Assembly (NCBI GenBank): GCA_037953745.1
Contig: JBAKBP010007099.1
Span: 1 to 64,000, forward strand
From: Lithodes maja
Lineage: Eukaryota > Arthropoda > Malacostraca > Decapoda > Lithodidae
Direction: 5' to 3'
DNA: 64,000 nucleotides
Shown: in pieces, positions 53,108-64,000 of the stretch
How the letters are laid out: the number at the start of each line of letters is the position of its first letter
Numbering within the stretch: the first letter of the stretch is position 1
Made by a program: the position numbers and the translations under genes
Notes under the pieces: generated by a model
What the model was told of the DNA's origin: nothing
What the model saw: the letters and a program-made list of their open reading frames with translations, nothing else
Databases searched by the model: none

Positions 53108-54420
53108 ATATACGGTACAATTTCATTCATCAGGTTCTGAAACGTTGCTGGTGCATTCTTAAGTCCGTAAGGCATAACATTGCACCGGTAGGTACTCCCG
53201 TCCACAACAAAACCACATACCTCTTTAGCACGCTCGGACAAAGGTACTTGCCAGTAACCTTTTACTAAATCTACTTTAGACAAAAAACGAGCATTACCAA
53301 TTTTGTCAACACTATCATCAACCCGAGGAAGAGGATATGGGTTAGTTGGAGTCAAACCGTTTAACCTACGGAAATCAATACAAAAGCGTACCTTGCCATC
53401 TGGCTTAGGCTGCAGTGTTACGGGGGAAGTCCACGTAACTGTGCCTTTCTCTATCAACCCTCTACCGAGCATATACTCCAACTCATCCCTCAGAGCTGGT
53501 AGTTTTATGGGGGGCACACGGTACGGGATTGACTTAAAGGGTAGATGGTCCCCCACGTCAACATCATGCATAGCCTGAGTAGTGAGGCCTGGGTGTTCAG
53601 CAAATACAGTGGGGTATGAACTGAACAACTGACGGATAGCATCAAACTGCGGCTCAGGCAAATGAGCTATAGCCTCGTCAGCCCTAAGGCTCGAGTTCCC
53701 CGCCCACTGATCCGCTGAAACATGTTGATCCCAGCTATCCTCCTCTGAAGCTTGACTGTCCCCCTCTCCTTCTCCACCACGGCCGCAACAAGCCAACACA
53801 GGGACAGTGAGAGGCTCAGAGGGGCGCCTCACATACTCTTTAATAAGGTTCACGTGACATAACTGGTTCTTTTTCCTCCTGTCTGGAGTGGCAACAAGGT
53901 AATCTAAGTCTGAAATGTTTTCTACAATTTTATAAGGTCCAGTGTACTTCGCAGAGAGGGGGTTACCAACCAAAGGCAACAAAATTAATACCTCTTGTCC
54001 TACAGTGAACTTCCAGAGCCTCACTTTGCGATCATACCTGTCCTTCATCAAAGCTTGTGATTCTGTCAAATTTCTACCTGCCATCTCCAGACTCTTAAGC
54101 ATGCACTCACGGCTTTCAAGCACATACTTTAATAATGGACAAGGCTGCACAGTCCCCTCCCAAATTTCTTTCAGCATGTTAAGGGGGCCCCTGACACGGT
54201 GTCCAAAAATCAGCTCGTTTGGACTAAATCCCAGGCTCTCACCAGGTACCTCCCGAGCAGCAAACAGCACATAAGGCAATCCAAGATCCCAATCCATACC
54301 GTTGTCAGCACAATAACACCTGAGCATGCTTTTAAGTGTAGCATGCCACCGCTCAAGCACCCCTTGACTCTCAGGGTGATACGCTGACGATACTACTGCT
54401 CGTATCCCATGCTGTTGCAT
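53095..54420 (-). pseudogene. Gypsy C integrase C terminus, spacer and RT N terminus
   Basis: From MQQHGIRAVVSSAYHPESQGVLERWH (integrase Glu) through the GPY module (YTGPYKIVENISDLDYLV), CHVNLIKEYVRR, a Glu/Ser-rich spacer, FAEHPGLTTQ and RT (SPVTLQPKPDGKVRFCIDF, MPYGLKNAPATFQNLMNE). The frame is lost at the 17-base deletion near 53120. Upstream it is separated from the integrase core by an in-frame stop (TAA where the other copies have a Gln codon, in FK-TMQQHG, about 54425). Confidence 0.88.
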
Positions 54421-54423
54421 TGT

Positions 54424-57362
54424 TTACTTGAACATGTTGGAGGTGAAATTAGATCCCTGATCAGACTGAATCTCCTCCGGGTACCCGTACCTTGAGAAGT
54501 ACCACAACAAGTTACTGACTACCGTCTTAGCCATTCCATTTTTCATAGGGTATGCATCGGGGTATCTAGTGGCAACATCCATTATGGTTAACAAACATTT
54601 ATTTCCAGCCTTAGTGGGAGGGAGTGGACCAACCATGTCAACAATAATTTTACTAAAGGGTGGCCCAATCACAAGAATAGGGTGTAACGGAGCCTTAGGA
54701 ATAACTTGGTTCGGTTTCCCGACACGTTGACAAATATCACATGAGTTTATCCAGACTGCACATGAGACTTCATCCCCGGCCACCAAACCAATTTCCCCAA
54801 AGCCGCCACCGTTTTTCTCACCCCTAGATGTCCTGCCAGTGGTATGTCATGCGCCAACCTCAGTAGGCTATCCCTGCACTCCCGTGGCACCACCAACTGG
54901 TCCACTACTCCGGACCCCTTTTGCCAACTACGTTTAGGGTCTTGAAAACGCCTATAGAGGATGCCTTCTAAATAAAAAAAATCTCCTGGCTGTGCATCGC
55001 CGTCCTCGTCGAGCTCTACAGCTCCATTAGCACACGTTTGGAGCTCAGGGTCCTCTAGTTGCAACCGACGTATATCTGAGGGTGCCAAGCGATCTAACTG
55101 CTCCCGGAGCAATGCATGACCTTCCCCGATACTAGGCTGCTCCCTCTGTCTCTCTCGATGTACATAACGTTGCTGTCGTGGAGACTCGTCATGCCCAGCC
55201 TCGTCACTCTCGATGACAGGCCCAGGGGCTACTCCAGAATTAAGTAATGGTGCTAATACTGAATCACCCAGGAGAGCCGCCGAGTCAAAACTCTTAAAAC
55301 CAACTCCAGCTTTAGCCTCCTCCTGTTCGTTCCTCCGCTGGTCTGAAGACGGAGGACTAGGCTGTGACACTTTAGCTGCCCGAGCTCGGGTGACAACACA
55401 CGCCATGGGTTGTGTCTGGCACTGCTCGACCCACTCCCTACTCACATCGGCCGGCCTCTCGGCAACGACTAAGGGTAGAACCTCAGAAGCGGGCATTGCA
55501 AAGTCGTTGCCGAGAAGAAGGTCGACGCCCTCCACTGGCAGTTTCTCCACAATCCCGACATCCAATTCACGTGCCACACCATCCACCTCCAACTCCAACC
55601 GCACCAGCGGGTATGACCGAGTTGCATTAATACCCTGCACCACTACCACCCGAGCCGCGTTTATAGGGTAGCCAGTCAAGTTTTTCATCAGAGTCTGGGA
55701 AGCACCTGTATCACGCAAGACCTCTACTCCATGCTTGCGCCCCGCCCACATCACGCAACCCCGCCCTCTATGGTCGCAAAAAACATCCTGAGCAGGGTTC
55801 GAGCCTCCCAGGTGCTTCTGCATTGGCTGTGCCTCAGCCTCTGACGAACTGCCCCGGGCAAACTCAGATGACTTCGGAGACACACCAATGTTGCAGGCCA
55901 AAGACACAGCTGCTGTAGGTGGTTTGCTAGGACAGACTCTTGCAAAGTGCCCCTTTTTATGACAATGATAACACTCCAACTCCCCTTTGGGCTTCCCTTG
56001 GTACTGGGAAGGGCCCGGCCCCTTCTTAAATGGGACGGTGCTAGTCTTGTGGTCAGTCTTGGTATCATGGCTCTTGTACTTGTTTGCATAAGGTATATCA
56101 CTAACTCGGGGGGGTGGGGCATCACGCCCCTTGTTACCTGCCTCACTATGCTGGGCAGACCCGCACCCACGAATTAGTGATAGCCGGAGGTCAGCCATCT
56201 CAGCTGCCTCCTGTAGAGTTTTTGGGTTCTTTTCATTAATAGTTAAAGTCATTTCTGCACCAGTACACTTATAAAACTGCTCGAGCAGAAACAGCTCAGT
56301 CAACTGTTCTGCCGTCTCAGCTTTCTCAGAACGTGTCCAGTTTTTAAGTGCATCTTTTAAGTCCCGGGCATGTTCAAGAAAGGTCGCCTCCCTAGTCTTT
56401 GTAACACCCCGAAACTTCAATCGATATGTTTCCGGTTGCAACTCGTATGCCCGTAGGACAGCTCTCTTCAATTCTGGGTAGTCAATGCAAGACTCTAAAG
56501 GCAGTGCATCATAAGCCTTCAGACCCTTACCCGTAAGTCTTGAGGAGACTAGAGCTGCCCACTTCTCTTCAGGCCAATTATGCTCCCTACACTTCTTCTC
56601 AAAACGATTAAAAAATTCTGTTACTTCAGTTTCACTAAATACCGGCACCAATTTTACTAATTGGGCCAAGGACTGTTCTCTTACTTGGCCCTCACGGCCC
56701 ATCCAAGTCCCTGTCGACTCTGCACGAGTCTTATCTAAATCTAATTTAGCACAATATTTCTCCGAGTCGTACCTAAGCTCAGCCTCATGCCTCCTGATCT
56801 CATCCTCTTGCCTCCTAACCTCAATCTCATGCCTCCTAGTCTCATTCTCCTGCTTCCTAGCCTCAATCTTAGCAAGCTCAAGTCTAAATACCATATCTGG
56901 AGACAGGCAGGAAGAGGGAGCTGCCACTACTGAAGGAGGGGGGGGCAAAAACTGGGGAACCACCACGTGCACCACCCGAGGGCACTCCAATCTGCCAATT
57001 CTCATCCCTCTGTGGGAGAGTGCTAACCTCCGGTAACTGAGTGGACGGCACTGTGGGAGTCGAGTGAGAGGGGATCTGGGGAGGAACTCCCCCAAACGCC
57101 CTCCCCTCCGAAACCCCATGTCGCCCACGCAACACCCAGGAAATCAGCTCCCCTTGGACATCCCTACTACATTGGAAATGCCCAAAACCTTGGCTATCAG
57201 GTGCAAGCCACAAACATCCACCCCAGTCAGCCTCTCCTCCGTTACGTGGTACCGCTTACTCACAAAAACTCTAGCATCCTCCTCACTGGTTACTAACGGC
57301 ACACCTTCAAATGACATCTCTCGCTCATCGTCAGTGCTAATGCACGACATACTGAAGTCCAC
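54424..57362 (-). pseudogene. Gypsy C gag, protease and integrase core
   Basis: The start is MDFSMSCISTDDERE (57362). Two frameshifts in the N-terminal Gag (near 57150 and 56890) precede a long open stretch (to 54747). It holds a coiled coil rich in RRHEIEVRRQE, capsid, the SCAN-like block (YELQPETYRLKFRGV ... LLEQFYKCTGAEM), a CCHC knuckle (CYHCHKKGHFARVC), protease (VLRDTGASQTL; LLGNDFAM), the SIGEGHALLREQLDRL spacer and the integrase zinc site start (HDIPLAGHLGVRK). A frameshift near 54760 separates the zinc site from the core (CDICQ, VDMVGP, QSDQGSNF). Confidence 0.88.
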
Positions 57363-57547
57363 AAAAAAATTCTCGAGACAAAAGTGTTAAACTTCCTATG
57401 CAAGCACTAATTACTAAATTAACTGGAGTCTCTTAAATGCTTTACTAATTGCCATACAAAAAAATATTCTTCAATATGCACGCTAATATACAAACAAACA
57501 AATGTTGTACAACTCTGCAAAAATTTATACTGTTCACAAAATCCTAA

Positions 57548-57559
57548 GCAAGGTCGCCA
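57548..57559 (-). promoter_or_regulatory. Primer binding site of Gypsy C
   Basis: Minus strand TGGCGACCTTGC, two bases after the LTR; identical to Gypsy B. Confidence 0.7.
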
Positions 57560-57561
57560 TT

Positions 57562-59418
57562 TGTTACGAACTGGCACTCGGGTACACAAGGGCTCTCAAT
57601 CAGGACTCGAATACGGCTCGCTGCCACAACGGAAACACACGATCCCAACCCCTGAGTACTGCCAGCCGAACAAAAAACACCAATACCCTCCAGAGTTCAA
57701 TCTGCTATAACGGGGTATACAAGAACTCGGTACTAGTGTTCAACAACAGACTAATAAAGAGACAGGAATTATCTAGTCTGGTCAACAATCAAACAATGAA
57801 GTAAGAAACAACAACACCAAAGAATAGTGTTGGCCGAAGCCGAAGTAATCCACCCTTGACTAAGAACTTAAGAAGTCCTCCACCCTCTACTTCGGATCAG
57901 CACTATTACGTTACGTTAATTAATAGTCCTTAAGCATCGAGCAAGGAATCTTCTGAAAAAAGTTAGATGCTTCTCGGATGCTCGTAAGAAGTACGTATCG
58001 GATTTTGAACAGTAATTCAATAAGCAAAAACACTGGCTATTAAATACTATTAAAGGTTTAAATTGGCATAAGAATAATAAAAAGAATATGCAATAGTAAA
58101 TGGCAAACATTAAAAAGAAGTACTCCGCAAATGCAACGGCAATAGCCTACTCGGATTGTGCTCGTGGGCCACTAATCACTAAAGTAGCCAAGCTTGCAAC
58201 ACATGAAATCAATAGTGCATAAACAATATCATACATAAGGAAAGCTTCAATACTATTCTGTATCTACTAATCGAGTAAAGTCTAGCTGGGGTACTGTGGG
58301 CAAAAGGTAGCAGTGACTGAGCAAAAATGGCTCGTAGCCTAGCGAAGTCCTCACAACTGTTTAAAGTATTACGTTAAAACTGACAAGTGCACTTTGAGAA
58401 ATCCAGATCCCTTGTATCTGGTTTTCTCCCGGCTCCTTGACAAAGTAAAAACAAACTGTTAATAAAATACAGGGTGGTTAGGCTCTTGCCCTCACGCACT
58501 GTAAATTATTAACTCAACACAGTCAGCCGCGAATACAAACTAGGCTTCACTGAACCGAAACGAGTATGCAGGTTTATGGCTTAACCACTGCATCAAACAA
58601 CAACTCGTAACACAGAAAAGCCTTACCCCAGTCTAGCATTACCTAGACTAGCAGAAAACAGGAATAATAATAATAACACACAGGGAAATGCATGTACAAG
58701 TGCAACAAACATAAATCAATCCTATTCTAAGTTAACCCTTCCAAAATAGGCTATCTAATAGGCAAGTATCTCGTGAGAACTCAAGCGATAATACGTTGGC
58801 TGACTAGCTCTGCACCAACGGGACCATGGAAGTTAAACAGGCAGGGAAAAGAGGAGATAAGAATGTAAGGTAGTAGAGAAAGTTCACATCAGTCAGAAGA
58901 ATATATATAGTTAGCAAGGGAAATGAGAAGTCGCTCTGCCTAATGAGTTCTGATGAAAAAATGGCTAGACTTCCCTTTTTATACCCGGCCCTCTAGTGAG
59001 CCCAACGTGAACTACTAAGGACCGCCCACTGACAACCATTACGTAATTTCTCTCTCTCCTCTGGGATAGACAAAGGCTCCCCTAGCACTGAGGGGGGGGG
59101 GGTTGGGGGGAGTGCTAGTGAGTTAGGCCCACCTCCCGCCTGGCGCACCCACTGACCCCCAACTGTGGCGGTTTTTCTTCCCATCATTACAAATAAGTTT
59201 TACACACAATACTTATAACTAATGATATAAAATAGAACTCGTTGACTCAGATGAAAACAAAATACATATTCATAATACTTATAGTACAACGGCTCACATG
59301 AACTAAGTTAGGAAACTCTACATAGACTACAGCCAAAGTTCCTGCCCTGACGATCCTAGCGAGAGTGGGGCATGACTAGGCATTCTGTACAGCATGCTCA
59401 CACTGGACATGCGTCACA
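57562..59418 (-). repeat. Gypsy C 5' LTR
   Basis: TGTTACGAACTGG ... GCGTCACA, 1857 bp, nearly identical to the 3' LTR and to the solo LTR at 21685-23541; the main difference is the length of the G run near 59091. Confidence 0.93.
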
Positions 59419-60255
59419 CGAGGTACATGATGTCAAAACAATCCCCCAACATGGTGATGACAACGGCCCCAGATATTCCGTATGTCCTTGATTCAACCAG
59501 TTCAGTTTTTTCCCCCATATATACTGTAATATGATGTCCTGGATGTAGCTGGTGCGACAGTCACAGATCAAAAATTGTTTCAGGCCATAGCGATGACATT
59601 AGCTGGGGATGTACTGCCGGATGCTAATATTTGCCCTCCACAGAAGCAAACTTTCATCGATAATCAACTTTTGATGGGGTCTGAAGGAGGCAGCAAACTT
59701 TGTTTTCAGGTACTCGAAGATCGGTTGTATCCTCTCCATGGGGTCCTACATATGCTTGGGTCGCTCCTGGTTGCGGGTATGACTTGCCAGGCTGTCTATA
59801 AAGTGCAAGTTTCATATGATGGCCGTGAACCTATTCCTACTCATTATTTTTCCGAAGATGGGGGTTTGTATGAGTGGATCCCAGGACCAGTACTTCCTCA
59901 GCGACGAATTCTTTGTCACATCCATCAGGATGATAATTGCCAGGAACGTGTATAATTCAGGAACTCCAAGGGTGGTCCAATTTAGGTGGGCAGAGTGGGC
60001 CATTTGCTCCTTGCCATCCATGAAGTAATAATTGTACCTGTTTGTCTGGTCAACAATTAGGGACATCAGGTTGGCAGTCAAAAATGTCTTGAAAACGTCA
60101 AGTCTTGTTGTCCTGGGTTCTGCGTTAGGAATTGCTGGGCTAGTGTCCCTCGCGCCCACAAAGTTATAGACATTGGGCCTGTAGCGTGTCTCATCCACCC
60201 ACCTCTCTTCTGCCAACCCGCTATGTAACAATTTTGCTTTCTCTCGTGTTCCCAA
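59419..60255 (-). pseudogene. piggyBac transposase, N-terminal half (split by Gypsy C)
   Basis: The minus-strand reading from 60255 gives KTFLTANLMSLIVDQTNRY, the piggyBac N-terminal domain with ELYTFLAIIILMDVTKNSS and YWSWDPLIQTPIFGKIMSR. A frameshift near 59812 leads to KLIIDESLLLW (first catalytic Asp), YGLKQFLICDCRTSY (second catalytic Asp in the CDxxT block) and ends at the CGAG target. A TAA stop follows the QYIPS block (about 59605). The acidic N terminus before the YRPNVYNF block is not seen. It is a decayed gene interrupted by Gypsy C; the frame resumes at 50033. Confidence 0.85.
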
Positions 60256-60380
60256 CTTAGATTCTTCTGAATTCTCAACTCTCTGGGTAAAGCTTTCTTG
60301 TCACTCTTAACACTTAAAGAGCGGGGCCCGACTTAAGTCCGTATCTAAAAAGCAGCAAGTTAGGAGCATTATTAAGGCTT
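60256..60380. other. Flank of the piggyBac gene, with a possible M-type end
   Basis: TTAACACTTAAAGAGCGGGG at 60307 is nearly identical to the end of M3 (21088, TTAACACTTAAAGAGCGG). It may be the left end of an M element whose right end is at 61368 and into which P2-2 inserted. The coding start of piggyBac was not found here. Confidence 0.45.
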
Positions 60381-61016
60381 TTAACCCGGGAGCTGCGGGA
60401 AGACTCTTAAGAGTTCCCCCGGCGGACTGCGGGAAGACTCTCTGGAGTAAGTAAAACTAAAAATCAACTTTTTACATCGAAAAAAAAATATTTTTTTTAT
60501 TTTTATTTTTTTATTTTTTTATTTTTGTTTGGCCCCTGGGCCATGCAAAATCTCAGTCCTCTACCTCCCCTCCTTCCCCACTTTCCTCCTATTCCTCAGT
60601 TATCACCTATTTTCCCTATTATTCCCTTATTCTGAGGTATATTTTCGTGCTAACATTAGCGAGTTGCAAGCAGGGTGTTGTCATCACTGATGGCCATCGA
60701 GTGCAAGAGAGAGAGAGAGAGTATCGATCGACTGTGTCGCAGTGGCCTTGGGGAAAATTGGCGGGAAGCTAGCTTGCCTCACCCATACATTATACAACTC
60801 GCGGGCTATATCTCCGATTTTGACCATCCAAACGCTGTTTTCACTCGTTTTATTGTTGTTTCAGGTTAATACCTTTATAATCAACCCATAATAGGCGCAT
60901 ATGGATAATTATTAATGCTATTAATGGTACAATGAATATTTTAGTGACGAAAAACCTCAAATACGTCAGCACAGGGGGACGTTTTCATTTACCCCCGTGC
61001 GCACTTCAGAGGTTAA
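60381..61016 (+). mobile_element. P2-2: TTAA-bounded non-autonomous element, 636 bp
   Basis: Starts TTAACCCGGGAGCTGCGGG and ends GTGCGCACTTCAGAGGTTAA. It aligns with P2-1 in the middle (GCTAACATTAGCGAGTTGCA; ATCCAAACGCTGTTTTCACT; GGCGCATATGGATAA) and lacks the M6 insertion. The inverted ends share TTAACC and AAGTGCG-type words. Confidence 0.75.
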
Positions 61017-61020
61017 AGGG

Positions 61021-61368
61021 TTAAAATCGAGTGCAAATGGCCGGGAGCACAGCAGGCCACACGGCTGACACCCAGGGCTTACCGCCGCCCAATGACTCAC
61101 GCTCCCTCTGTTCTCGAGAGGCTGGTAGTGTAGCTAGTAGTGAGCGTAGCTGGAAAAAATATGCCGCTATACGCTAAACTCCCATGTTAGTGGTAGCACT
61201 ACATGAAAACGACGAGTGCTACGTAGCTCGTTCTGGTCTCATTTTGAAGCTTGTAGCACCTAGTGTTTTGTTGAATACATTTCTTTTCATGCAGATACTT
61301 GATTGATCATTGAGGAGGGCCTGAATATGCCCAAAATAGCCCAAAACCCTCCGCTAGACGAGGGTTAA
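61021..61368 (-). mobile_element. M4: TTAA element related to the M family
   Basis: The right end, read on the minus strand, is TTAACCCTCGTCTAGCGGAG, similar to M2 (TTAACCCTCTATTGGCGG); TTAA is also at 61021-61024. Its inner part has ATAGCCCAAAACCCTCCGC, like GGCTAAAAACACCCCGCTGG of M1. The left edge is uncertain: it is either 61021 or, with P2-2 nested, 60307. Confidence 0.55.
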
Positions 61369-61373
61369 ACTAA

Positions 61374-62110
61374 ATATTTATGTGCTGCTTATCTCTCCCC
61401 TAATTCTACTGACTATCCAAAATTCTTTGACTATCTAACTTCTAAAGTGGAACACACTCTATCCATCTCTCCTTTCGCAGAAATCTCCATCTTAGGAGAT
61501 TTCAACGTTCACCACTGCCAATTGCAATCCCCTGTTTCCACTGACCGACCTGGTGAACAAGCCTACATCTTTTCTATCTTAAACGACCTAGAGCAGTTAG
61601 TCCAGCAACCAACCCGTATCCCGGATCGCTTGGAGATCAGCCCAACATTCTTGACTTACTTCTAACCTCTAACCCTTCTGCTTATACTGTAAATCTTTTC
61701 TCTCCTGTAGGTCCTCATACCATAAACTAATATCCGTTACCTGTCCTATCTCTCCGGTACGGCCACCGGATCCTCCCAACCGGCGGCGCTTGTGGCACTT
61801 TGGCGCTGCCGACTGGGAGGCTCTTCGGCAGTACTTCTTTGATTTCCCATGGAATGACTTCTGCATCCGTGGCCCTCCGAGAGTGCTGAACATATTACCG
61901 AGGTAATCCTTTCAGGCATGGAGGCATACATTCCATTTTCTTTCTCTCAGTCTAATACAAAAAAATCTTGGTTTACTCACACTTGTTTTACTGCTGTCCG
62001 CAACAAGGAGGAAGCATTCAAACGGTACCAATGCCTTAAAACTCAAGAATCTCATTCTCCTATGTTTCTGTCGGGCATTAAGCCAAATCTGTTCTTCGAC
62101 TTGCCAAACA
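61374..62110 (+). pseudogene. LINE-1f endonuclease and linker remnant
   Basis: Encodes an APE-type endonuclease C-terminal half: GDFNVHH and the downstream LLTSNPSAYTV (61655-61690), with SSYHKLISV in place of the usual SDHxxI block, so the catalytic region is altered. Frameshifts lie near 61640, 61720 and 61900. The linker to RT follows. The N-terminal half of the endonuclease is missing. Confidence 0.65.
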
Positions 62111-62661
62111 CTCTTTAATCAATAATAAATGCACTGAACTATCCAACTTCCTCATCTTTCCCTCCCCTTTTCCACTCTGATGGCACAACCATCACTTCTT
62201 CCTCTGACAAAACTGAACTCTTTACTCAAACTTTTGCTAGAAACTCACCTTGGATGATTTTGGTGCTATTCCTCCCTCTACACCCCCTTCTCTCTTACTT
62301 ATGCCTAATATCCTAATCTCTTCTAAAGATGTACTCTCTACCCTCTCTGGGCTTGATACTAAGAAGGCGTATGGTCCTTACGGTGTTCCTCCTGCTGTAC
62401 TAAAAGACTGTGCTTCCGTGCTGACTCTCTGCCTAGGCAAACTCTTTCGTCTCTGTCTCACCTCTTAACGTCTTCCCTTCTTGCTGGAAGTTCGCTCTCA
62501 TTCAGCCTGTCCCAAAGAAGGGTGACCGCTCTCAACCCTCCAACTATCGTCCAATCGCTCTCATCTCTTGTATCTCTAAAGTGTTTGAAACTATTCTTGC
62601 TTCCAAATTGTTTGGCATTTATCTTCTCATAATCTACTCTCGGATCGCCAGTATGGTTTCC

Positions 62662-63304
62662 TTAACCTGCACTGTACCGAAGGATACAGTAATAAAAGTC
62701 CCCGCAGTCCCAAGCAATGTGGCAAAAATGTCAGGAGAGACCACCTATCCACCTTCAAAGATGAGGCAAGACTGGCTCTGTCACCCTTCAGTGGGTCTCA
62801 TATAAGCTAAGAAGTGTTGCCATAACGGGAGCAGTGCTCAAAAGGTTGTGGTAACTGGTACAGCCTTGTACAGGCAGTTACAAGGAAAGTACATTACTGA
62901 CAGCTATATCCATCGCTGGGACTGGGAACTGACTTATCTACTGACGGCTATATCTGTTGCTGGATCTGTATTGGTTAACCCCTACTGTACCAGAGGGTAT
63001 TACTATAAATGTACCCTGCAGTATCAGGCATTGTGGCCAAAATGGCTTCAGAGTCAAGAGAGAATACCCTCTCACCCCAAAAGTTGGAGGAATACTCTCC
63101 CAGCTAGCTCCCACAGGCTTAAATCCAGGCTGACAACTGTTCCCAAGGCCTATGAGCAGTGCGCACAAGTCACGGTACCAGGTACCGCTTGATATGGGCA
63201 GTTACAAGGACCGCATAGTACTGACGGACATCTTTCGTCGCTGGTACTGACAAGTGACTTTATTACTGACTGCTGTATACCGTCGCTGGTACAGTAAGGG
63301 TTAA
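62662..63304. mobile_element. M7: 643-bp TTAA element in LINE-1f
   Basis: LINE-1 normally reads GGCTTCCTTAAGGGTCGCT; here the TTAA is duplicated (62662-62665 and 63301-63304) around an insert. The ends are TTAACCTGCACTGTACC and, as reverse complement, TTAACCCTTACTGTACC. Inside are degenerate repeats of TATATCCATCGCTGGGACTG type (62907, 62948, 63280). Its ends resemble M5 (TTAACCCATACAGTACC). No coding capacity; the 62848-63192 open frame is artefact. Confidence 0.85.
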
Positions 63305-64000
63305 GGGTCGCTATACTGGTGATCTTTCATATCTTACTAACTCTTGGTCATCCTTCTTTTGGGACTTCGGTGAGACCTTTTCTATTGCACTAGACATATC
63401 GAAGGACTTCGATAAAGTCTGGCACAAATCTTTAATTTATAAACTACCCACCTTCGGTTTTTATCCTTCCATCTGTGTCTTTGTCTCTATGTTTCCTTTC
63501 CGGCCGTTCCATAGCTGCAGCTGTGGATGGCCATCGCTCACTTCTTCATCCTATCAACTCCGATGTTCCTCAGGGTTCTGTCCTATCTCTCATTCTCTTT
63601 CTAATTTTCATAAATGATCTTCTCAACTGTACCTTCAGTCCCATACATACACCACTTATCTTCTGATATAACTACCATTTCCAATTGGGGCAGAAAAACT
63701 TTGTTGCCTTTAATGCTTCCAAAGCCCAATTTCTCCATCTTTATACCCGTCGGGAACACCCAGAGGACTATCCCTTATTCTTCAACAATACAAAAATCAA
63801 TTCTGCATCTTCTCGGTGTCTCTTTTTCTTCTGCTCTCACTTGGAAGGACCATATTACCAGTCCTGCTAAGGCAGCCTCCCAGAAGCTGGGTATGCTCAA
63901 CCGCCTCAAGGGGTTCTTTACCCCTGCACAGCTTGTTGCTCTGTACAGGGGTACAGTGCGTCCTTGTACTGAGTATTTTTCACATGTGTGGGGAGGATCT

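Larger units (their letters stand above)
50034..59418 (-). mobile_element. Gypsy C: full-length but decayed Gmr1-like element, 9385 bp
   Basis: LTRs at 50034-51898 and 57562-59418, a polypurine tract and a primer site are in place. The target duplication CGAG is perfect (50030-50033 and 59419-59422) and the target is a piggyBac transposase gene. Pol order is the same as in B (integrase before RT). The coding region has several frameshifts, an in-frame stop and a short deletion, yet the LTRs are very alike. No env is present: RNase H ends about 400 bases before the 3' LTR. Confidence 0.93.
61369..64000 (+). mobile_element. LINE-1f: jockey-like element with endonuclease part, running off the window
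   Basis: The best 5' coverage of any LINE-1 copy. It begins in the endonuclease (LCAAYLSPNSTDYPKFF, then ISILGDFNVHH, the conserved GDFN block of APE-type nucleases; about 61377-61520). It continues with FPWNDFCIRG and SWFTHTCFTAVRNKEEAFKRY (61850-62030), INNKCTELSN (62115), RT (KAYGPYGVPPAVLKDC, 62365) and then is split by M7 (62662-63304). After M7: FSIALDISKDFDKVW (63375), FCLSGRS and SDVPQGSVL. The YADD block is deleted (near 63650). Many frameshifts; pseudogene throughout. It extends past 64000. Confidence 0.85.

Noticed and set aside
62848..63192. 114-codon open frame
   Set aside because: It lies wholly within M7, which has no coding relatives here.

Overview
This window looks like transposon-dense, gene-poor nuclear DNA of an arthropod. 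A decapod crustacean is my inference, from short TTAGG-type runs, the many jockey-like LINE copies and the CTAGGCC-rich spacers. There are no operons, no ribosome-binding sites and no RNA gene that looks functional. One 52-base stretch with consensus splice sites (48159-48210) is the only candidate piece of a host gene. Almost everything else is assignable to mobile elements nested in each other up to four deep.

Main players. (1) A family of Ty3/Gypsy-like LTR retrotransposons, all coding on the minus strand, with unusually long LTRs (about 1.8 kb). Copies: A (gag-protease fragment 3919-6547 plus LTR to 10759), E (LTR 20849-24982, pol to about 28340), B (complete, 29884-39154), D (39155-46854, defective and chimeric) and C (complete but decayed, 50034-59418). 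There are also lone LTRs at 1015-2714, 7004-8738 and 21685-23541. In B, E and C the integrase lies upstream of reverse transcriptase (gag-PR-INT-RT-RNase H), and the capsid ends in a SCAN-like region. Both are traits of the Gmr1-like branch of Ty3/Gypsy. No env gene is present. (2) A jockey-like LINE (LINE-1), with copies at 603-3918, 10760-11011, 16307-18212, 43474-43694, 46855-46918 and 61369 to the window end; a second LINE (LINE-2) spans 16170-19572. (3) A broken piggyBac transposase gene (49262-50033 and 59419-60255), split by Gypsy C. (4) Many short TTAA-bounded, piggyBac-type non-autonomous elements: M1, M2 and M3 (one family of 487-488 bp), M4, M5, M6, M7 and the P2 family. (5) Two tRNA-derived SINEs with A and B boxes.

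Layout. 1-11011: a TTAA element, LINE-1a split by a solo LTR, Gypsy A, and its 5' LTR loaded with an inverted LTR and two SINEs, all inside LINE-1b. 11012-20848: AT-rich spacer with dispersed repeats, P2 elements, M1 in a large foldback, and M2 split by LINE-2, itself split by LINE-1e. 20849-28340: Gypsy E, whose LTR carries M3 and a solo LTR. 28341-29883: a two-copy tandem repeat and an AT microsatellite. 29884-39154: Gypsy B, the best preserved element. 39155-46854: Gypsy D. 46855-49261: spacer with M5 and the candidate exon. 49262-61368: piggyBac gene split by Gypsy C, then P2-2 and M4. 61369-64000: LINE-1f with M7.

Most notable signals: the INT-before-RT Gypsy family with a SCAN-like Gag; a hairpin at a fixed LTR position whose stem changes between families while staying paired; and an identical in-frame integrase deletion in two independently inserted copies (A and D), implying that defective copies were mobilised in trans. 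All identifications rest on reading motifs and comparing copies within the window; no database search was possible.
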